Part shown: positions 58,292-64,000 of the stretch, piece after piece | Numbering within the stretch: the first letter of the stretch is position 1 | Layout of the letters: each line of letters opens with the position of its first letter | NCBI GenBank assembly: GCA_025677825.1 | Contig: JAIXMO010000024.1 | Span: 124,001 to 188,000, forward strand | Reading direction: 5' to 3' | DNA: 64,000 bases | Source: Helicostylum pulchrum | Lineage: Eukaryota > Mucoromycota > Mucoromycetes > Mucorales > Mucoraceae | The notes under the pieces: model-generated | Told to the model about the DNA's origin: nothing | The model's database searches: none | The model's input: only the letters and a program-made list of their open reading frames with translations | Position numbers and translations under genes: made by a program

Positions 58292-58736
58292 GTGTAATGG
58301 TGTGTGTACCCTTTACTCTATTACCTTTTAATAATAAAAACAAATTTTGTGTAATCGAATATTATTGTGTAGTCATTTCTCACTAACAACAATAGCAATA
58401 AAAAAAACTTTGAAATAACTAAACAATTACCATCCAAGTTTCTGGGAAGTCAAACCAGACCAAAGCCTTACATAAATTAGCTTTCTTTCTTTTTGCTCTG
58501 CGTGTTAGTTTATCTATTTTGCTTTCATACTTTTTTTCGGCTTACTGACAAACAAAAAAAAAAAAGTTACCAACCCGCACTGTATAATAATGAAGTGCTT
58601 CTTTTTTTAGTACAACCTAATACAAGGATGATGGATTCACAAAATAATGATAAAAAAGTCTTTCTTTAATTGACATTTGAGTATATATATGTGTAATGCG
58701 CTTTGACACGGGTATCTATCTATTAGGTGGGGTAGT
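58292..58736. other. Intergenic between PDC paralogue 3 and kinase
   Basis: Convergent 3' flanks, AT-rich, no gene seen. AATAAAAA near 58334 may serve as a poly(A) signal for the decarboxylase. Confidence 0.5.
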
Positions 58737-60817
58737 CTATTCTTCTTCTTCTTCTTCCTCCGGAATCATTTTGCTCTCCAGTCTATTCCGTAAATTATTA
58801 TTCCTTTGCTCTTCTAAATGGTATCTTGAACGAGGAATTAATACATCCACTCTACTAGGCTAACCACGGAAAAACCTTAAAGTTAAAATTGTGTAATATT
58901 TGTTTTTCTTTTAATGCGACTTTACCATCGGAGAAACTTTATGAAAAGCAGTTTCTTGTTCGTGATAGTATATTTTATCGGTTGTATCACTATCCGTATC
59001 GTCATCATCATATTCTTCTTCGTCAGCTACAGAAGTAGCAGGAGAAGAAGCTAAAGAGCTTTGATCATCATCAAACTCATCATCAGCAGTTGAGCTACAT
59101 GTTGAGCTAGTATTGATTTGTTCCTCCTTGGGAATAATAGGAGTCAATGTGTTCAACGCAGGGTCAAGCGTTGGAACCATTGTCTTCAACATAAACTTGT
59201 GTTGCTGTATTGCTCCAGGCGTATTTCTTGGTGGTACAATAAGGTTACACGTTTTGCTCAAGTTGAACCACAATTTAAATGAACCCAACCACGTTTGTTC
59301 TTCGGTTTGTGTAGCACAAGCAGTAGTAGCCTTGTGTGACTTGTTTGATAGTAACATTGTCCATAGAGTTCCGAGCATACCGACATGGTTCGTTTGCATC
59401 TTTTCTACTACAGAACGATTAAAGCCTGCTTTTAAAAGTGTTTGTGCTAGATGACGTTCGTTTTCTTTTGTATGCTGTAAAGGTAAAGTACGTGTCACAA
59501 GGTCATCGGATTTTAACCATGGATGGTTTATTATGTCTTGTATCGTAGGACGATCTAGAGGATTTAGGTTTAATATTTTATGAACAAGGTCCGTCACTTG
59601 CTCAGAAAAATAACTAGGAATAGTGTAATCTATTGATACTACTTTTCTTTGGATGACGGATTCACAGTCATCATCAAACGGTAGTTCTCCTGCTAATAGA
59701 GTATAAAGTATTACACCTAAAGACCAAACATCTGTAGCTAAAAAGAAAGATAAAGGGTTACAACTTTACTGTATATATACATTTTTATATGTAGAAACTA
59801 ACCTGGACCATCATACTTTTGACGTTGAATTACCTCTAAAATAATAGGAAAATTTAGGAGAGAAAAAAAAAAAACGCACGGATTAGTTTAAAATAAACCA
59901 TTTTTTTTTTTTTTACTAATTCTTACCTGGAGCAGAATAAGCTAAACTACCACAAAATGTCTTCAAAAGTTGATTTTTATCAGTTTGACGCGCAAAGCCA
60001 AAATCACAAATCTTTACATGATTATGCTGATCCAACAAAATATTCTCCAGTTTCAAGTCACGATGAATGATACCTAGCGAATGACTGTACTGTATCGCAT
60101 CAAGTAACTGCAGAAACCATTTTCTAACATGGTTTTCCGAAAATCTCTTTTTACGCGCCAACGCATCAAACAAATCACCATTAGGACAGTGTTCGGAAAC
60201 AATAAAGATGTTTTGTTCCGTGCTCAAGATTTCATAAAGTGAAACGATGTTTGGGTGCGATAATTGCCGGTGATGATGGATTTCGCGTGCCATTAAGGGA
60301 GCATGTTTTTTACTAATTTTCTTAATAGCTACAGGTCGACAGGTTAGTTGATGTACGCCCAATTTCACTTTGCCGTAACTTCCCTAAATAATAATAAAAC
60401 TTGTTACTTGATATCCCTTTTTTTTTTTAGCTTATATTTTTAGTTACCATGCCAATCGTTTCTCCAAGAGAATAGCAACCGATAGATTTTAACTTTGGTG
60501 AAGCAAGTTCTTTTAATAGATCATTATAATCTGAAGCCAACTTTTTATGTTTATTTTGTTAGCTGATCTTTTTTTTTTCTATGTCTTTTTTTTTTATATC
60601 CAATCTTTTATATACCTTTGCTTTCTGATTTCGAATAATAGAATGTGACATATAAAAGCAAGGAAATAAAAACTGGCATATACAAGAAGAAAAAAAGAAA
60701 AAGGAAAAAGGAAAAAAAAAAAAGAATAAGGACACATATTTTTTTCGAGGGAAGGGAGTCACATAGACCTGTTCTCTATTTAGATTAGACACCTACCATT
60801 TTAAGCGTTTCCAACAT
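58737..60817 (-). CDS. Serine/threonine protein kinase (CAMK/Snf1-like)
   Basis: Six exons (60817-60797, 60540-60448, 60383-59927, 59835-59803, 59737-58926, 58859-58737) encode 512 residues. The kinase domain occupies about residues 25-290: Gly loop GETIGMGSYGKVKLG, Lys59 in VAIKKI, HRDLKLENILLD with catalytic Asp147, DFGFAR (165-167 DFG), APE formed across an intron, then DVWSLGVILYTLLAGELPFDD and RPTIQDIINHPWL. These features fit the CAMK/Snf1-MARK branch. The C-terminal 200 residues hold a short conserved-looking FKLWFNLSKTCNLIVPPRNT stretch and a Ser/Asp/Glu-rich region; no UBA or KA1 domain is recognised. The first exon is only 7 codons and its 256-nt intron is the longest here, so that start is uncertain. 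Confidence 0.85.
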
Positions 60818-61466
60818 GATTCACTCGGGCGATCTGCGGTTATTAAAAAAAAGCACACGTCTCTAATTTATTCAAAGCCATCGGCAATCTGGACCCGTTT
60901 TGGTTGTCTTTTAATTCTACAGTGTTGTGCTCCACGGTACCAATTTGCGGCTTTTTACTTTCAACACGAGCAGTGTTCTTCGTTATCTCTTTGGAGAATC
61001 GTCAGCGATAGCGTTCGATCCTGCCTTCGTATCATTCTTGCCCTAAACCCGAGCATGAACCAAGCGAGCCTCGTCCGGTAGTTTAGAGCAGTGAAAACCT
61101 ATTTAAAAGTTTTTCGTCACGCATCAATCTCATTTATAGACCCAATAGTGCCGCATTCAGTGTCGAGGCCCAAGTAAAAAAAATCAACGTTTCTTCTCAT
61201 AAACGGAAGTGGAGGGTTCGAGCTTACTTCCGGGACAAACCAATCCGATCTCATAATAATACGAGTGCGTTCAAGTGTGTGAATTCACTAGCTTTTTTTT
61301 TCAAAGATAAAAAACGATACAGCCAAGATGATGGTACACTAAAACATAAACCGTAATAAAAAAACAGTGCCAAAACTTTTAGTTCTTTTCATTTAGTGCG
61401 CTCATTAAATAAATTGAGATCACCATATGACGGCATGATTTCGCAATGACGTAAAACCGTTGTTCG
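60818..61466. other. Divergent upstream region, kinase and CsbD-like gene
   Basis: About 650 bp, less AT-rich than its surroundings near 60880-61260, with no open frame of note. No RNA gene can be supported. It contains the promoters of both flanking genes. Confidence 0.45.
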
Positions 61467-61480
61467 TATATAAAAAGGGG
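61467..61480 (+). promoter_or_regulatory. TATA box with overlapping AGGGG element
   Basis: TATATAAAAAGGGG lies 36-49 bp before the start codon of the CsbD-like gene. TATATAAA suits a core promoter. AGGGG matches the core of the yeast stress response element, which would agree with a stress-type product, but a five-base match is weak evidence. Confidence 0.4.
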
Positions 61481-61515
61481 AGCAGCAACAAAAAAAAAAA
61501 AACTAATTCACTAAA

Positions 61516-61785
61516 ATGTCGCTCCCCACTACCAACGAAGCCAAGAAGGACCAATACGTCGGTCAAACCAAAGAAAATGTCGGCCACACCTTTGGCAACG
61601 AATCACTTGAGACCAAGGGCCAAGCCCAACACAATACTGGTCTGATTGAAGAAACAGCTGCCAATGTCGGTGGTCTTGTAGACGGCACTGTCAATACTGT
61701 CGGTGGTCTTGTAGGTGGTACTGTCAATACTGTCGGTGGTGCACTTCAAGGAACTATCAATGCTCTCGGTGGCAATAACAAATAA
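61516..61785 (+). CDS. Small CsbD-like stress protein with 11-residue repeats
   Basis: An 89-residue single-exon protein. Residues 8-40 (EAKKDQYVGQTKENVGHTFG then NESLETKGQAQHNTG) match the pattern of CsbD-like/YjbJ stress proteins: GQxKxxVGxxxGNExLxxKGxAQxxxG. Residues 51-83 are three tandem 11-mers beginning VGG and containing GTVNT or GTINA, followed by LGGNNK. CsbD-like proteins are small, hydrophilic, stress-induced and of unknown biochemical role; fungi have several. The composition and 11-residue period recall LEA-like amphipathic repeats. A TATA box and an AGGGG element precede it. No Cys, no membrane segment. Confidence 0.75.
   Translation: MSLPTTNEAKKDQYVGQTKENVGHTFGNESLETKGQAQHNTGLIEETAANVGGLVDGTVNTVGGLVGGTVNTVGGALQGTINALGGNNK
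61666..61764 (+). repeat. Three 33-bp tandem repeats in the CsbD-like gene
   Basis: Units at 61666-61698, 61699-61731 and 61732-61764, each starting GTCGGTGG. The first two are almost identical; the third is more diverged. The unit length is a multiple of three, so copy-number change keeps the frame. Confidence 0.85.
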
Positions 61786-62678
61786 CTTATATACCACTGT
61801 AAAATAAAATAAAATATTACTATTTTGCACTTCTTTTTTTCGTTTTTGTTTGAGTAGTAGGAATATTCACTCACTCATCTCCCTAGCTACTATCTAAGTT
61901 TTCCCTTTTGCCCGACTTTGTACATCATCCGGACTAAACTGTTATGATTGGGTAGCACTAAAGTATCTGCTTCTTATTGACTTTGATCCCTCATCGCGAT
62001 TTCGTGCCGAATTACTTTGTCTAAAAAGCTATAGTCGAGCCAAGGTTTAAAATTAGCTGATATAGCATTTAGAAAAACTCAGAACCTGTTATAAAGAAAT
62101 CATTTAGATACACAAATCTGGTCTTGACTCTAATCTTATAAATGGTACCACCTGACGACTCAAGACAAGTTCATCTGTTCCCGCTTCGTTGATGACAACG
62201 GATCAACTGTGATATTTCAAGCCAGACTTTCTGGTAAATACCGAATCTCAAAAACCCACCGAGAAAAAAGCTTACCTAACGCAATAATCTCCTAAACTTT
62301 TGCCGAGATGTATCACTTTTGACCAACGTTTATTACGCATCCAAAGGAGAGAAGTTTGCTTTTGAAACTGCTGAGATCTTCTAGTAATTTAAAATGCCCC
62401 CACACTATCCATCATTATCATTCTTTTACGCGTTGGGTAATAAACAAAAATCGTCTTAATAACTTGATAGCCACGCGTTTCTTACGGATGAATAGCATCT
62501 TGTCAAGCTACCATTGGCCAAGACGGAAGCTACGGGACAGCCGATTTGTAAACTAAAATCTTGGCATTTTATGCAAATTTTTTTTATTCTCCACGTAAAA
62601 CAAATTGCATAAAAAAAAAATCTTTAACAGAGTATATTTATTTTCGAATAATAAAATAATAGTGGTATTTAAAACGCT
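61786..62678. other. Intergenic between CsbD-like and C2-domain genes
   Basis: About 890 bp. One plus-strand stretch near 62168-62290 reads open for about 45 codons (KFICSRFVDDNGSTVIFQAR...) and could be a fragment, but no start, splice site or family supports it. A 66-codon frame at 62356-62556 is likewise unassigned. Confidence 0.4.
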
Positions 62679-64000
62679 TTACTTCCAGTCACTATCTCTC
62701 TTCTTGTGGTGCTTATCCTTCTTTCCCTTACGTTCATCGTCAGAGGAATCAGAATCGGAATCAGATGAAGAGGAATCGGAACCATTCTTTTTATGCTTCT
62801 TATCCTTCTTATCTTTCTTTTCCTTCTTGTGTTCCTTCTTTTCAGACTTCTTATCATCGTGCTTCTTTTCAGACTTCTTTTCACACTTCTTATCTTCCTT
62901 CTTTTCAGCAGAGAAATGTTGTTGTTGTTGAGGAGGAGTAGGGTAGTGTGTTTGTTCTTGAGCCTTATGTTGAGTTTGTTGTTGTTGTTGTTGTTGTTGT
63001 TGACCTTGTTGTTGACCTTGTTGGTTCTCAATCTTGTAAGGAGAATTACCTTGAGGTTGGCTAGGCTTTTGTTGTTGTTGTTGTTGATTAAGTCTTTCCT
63101 CTTCTTCATTCTTATCATCATAACGATCCTTAAGTTCATGAGCTCCCCAAGCAGTAAGACCAATAGCTGCAGCACCAGCCAAGACACCACCACCATATTT
63201 CTATAAGAAGGGGACGTGTTACAAGGGGTTATATATAAATAAACATTTTTTTCTCTTACCATCCAAGAGGGAATAGCACCCTTCTCCTTGGCTTCCTCAA
63301 ACTCATTCTTGTCCAAGTTTTCAATTTTCTTTCCACCGACTAAACCACCAGCGGGCATACCAGCACCGGGCATACCAGAGCCAGGCATACCAGAACCGGG
63401 CATACCGCCACTTTTCTCGGGATATGAAACAGCAGCTTGAGGAGTGAAAGGAGGTGGGTTTCCGGAACCGTAGTTGGAAGGAATAGGGTTAGCAGGACCT
63501 AAAGAAGAGTAAGAGCTGGAACGACTATCGGATTGACCGTGAGCAGTGGTTTGAGAGTGAGTAGTAGTTTGAGAATAAGAAACGTGTTCACCACCAGTCA
63601 AGTTCATACCACCGAATGAGGAGCTGACGGAACTAACTGAGTTGGTACCCTAAAAATAGCTTTATTAGCAAAAAAAAAAAGTGTGCTTTTTTAATATGCA
63701 GTAAAAAAAAACTTACAGAGAAAGAAAGATCCAACTTGACTTCTCCCATAGCTTGTCCAGAAGAAGAATGTAATTGAACCCACTTGGATTCAGTACCTTG
63801 TTGGTAAACTGAGTTCAAGGGAACCTTGGTAGTAGCAATAATACCACCGTTAGAAGGGTTCTCGTTGACCAACTCGACATGTAAGAAATTGTTACCCTCT
63901 GTAACATTACTATAAATATACCCACGTAAGATACTTCGGTAGATCTCTTTTTTTTTTATATATTTATTTACTTACCAGCTTAAACAGTTCTTCCAAGAAG
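62679..64000 (-). CDS. C2-domain protein with Gln-rich and Lys-rich tail, 5' end beyond window
   Basis: Exons seen: 64000-63976 (partial), 63909-63717, 63649-63260, 63200-62679. The first two form the end of a C2 domain (a Trp, then NNFLHVELVNENPSNGGIIA...WVQLHSSSGQAMGEVKLDL), which binds membrane lipid, often with calcium. A Ser/Thr/Gly/Pro-rich linker follows with a short GMPGSGMPGSGMPGAGMPAG repeat, then ENLDKNEFEEAKEKGAIPSWM, a hydrophobic Ala/Gly-rich segment (GGGVLAGAAAIGLTAWGAHE), long Gln runs, and a tail of Lys/Glu/His repeats ending in a Ser/Asp tract. This C2-linker-polyQ-basic layout occurs in fungal C2 proteins of unknown role. The missing N-terminus should hold the first C2 strands. 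Confidence 0.75.

Noticed and set aside
61060..61240. Structured RNA in the less AT-rich stretch upstream of the CsbD-like gene
   Set aside because: No cloverleaf, box elements or convincing stem series could be found by eye.
62793..63206. Leu-rich plus-strand frame over the C2-domain gene tail
   Set aside because: Antisense reading of Lys/Glu/Gln repeats gives poly-Leu; not a real protein.

Overview
The window is nuclear DNA of a filamentous fungus, most likely an early-diverging one (Mucoromycota, probably Mucorales). This is inferred from AT-rich sequence full of A/T homopolymers, short introns (about 50-75 nt, GTAAGT-type donors, CTAAC/CTAAT branch sites), fungal orthologues (septin, Use1, BLOC1S2, C-terminal cytochrome b5 fused to a delta-9 desaturase) and a delta-12/omega-3 desaturase that looks Mucorales-like. 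No bacterial operons, CRISPR or phage features are present. All exon structures were read by eye from splice signals and phase continuity; those of the recognised genes close in frame.

Layout. 0-25 kb mixes conserved genes with an accessory layer. The conserved genes are an HPt phosphotransfer protein, USE1, ARG8, BLOC1S2, SUB1/PC4, a PPR protein, a septin and YPT6. The accessory layer holds two F-box paralogues in inverted orientation about 9 kb apart, several decayed coding remnants (1-1137, 7220-7990, 11837-12608, 20430-21320, 23390-23620, 24662-25231), a Myb/SANT-like protein with degenerate Ser/Thr/Asn repeats, and a 317-bp element with 19-bp inverted repeats flanked by TA. 25-40 kb is housekeeping: a GNAT acetyltransferase, carnitine acyltransferase, a WD40-cyclophilin (PPWD1), a FAD2-type desaturase, tRNA-Ala(UGC), a cytochrome P450 and HIS5.

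40-58.3 kb is a sparse, very AT-rich block with four intronless genes: three pyruvate-decarboxylase-like paralogues in the same orientation, and an OLE1-type delta-9 desaturase with a deleted relic copy beside it. The middle PDC paralogue keeps a full-length frame but has lost the GDG thiamine-diphosphate motif and one catalytic His, so it looks like a pseudoenzyme. 58.7-64 kb carries a Ser/Thr kinase, a small CsbD-like stress protein with three 33-bp repeats, and a C2-domain protein that runs off the right edge.

Functional links are modest. The PDC genes belong to fermentative metabolism. The two desaturases, the P450 and the carnitine acyltransferase belong to lipid and acetyl/acyl metabolism. 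USE1, YPT6 and BLOC1S2 belong to membrane traffic. Nothing shows that these are co-regulated clusters.
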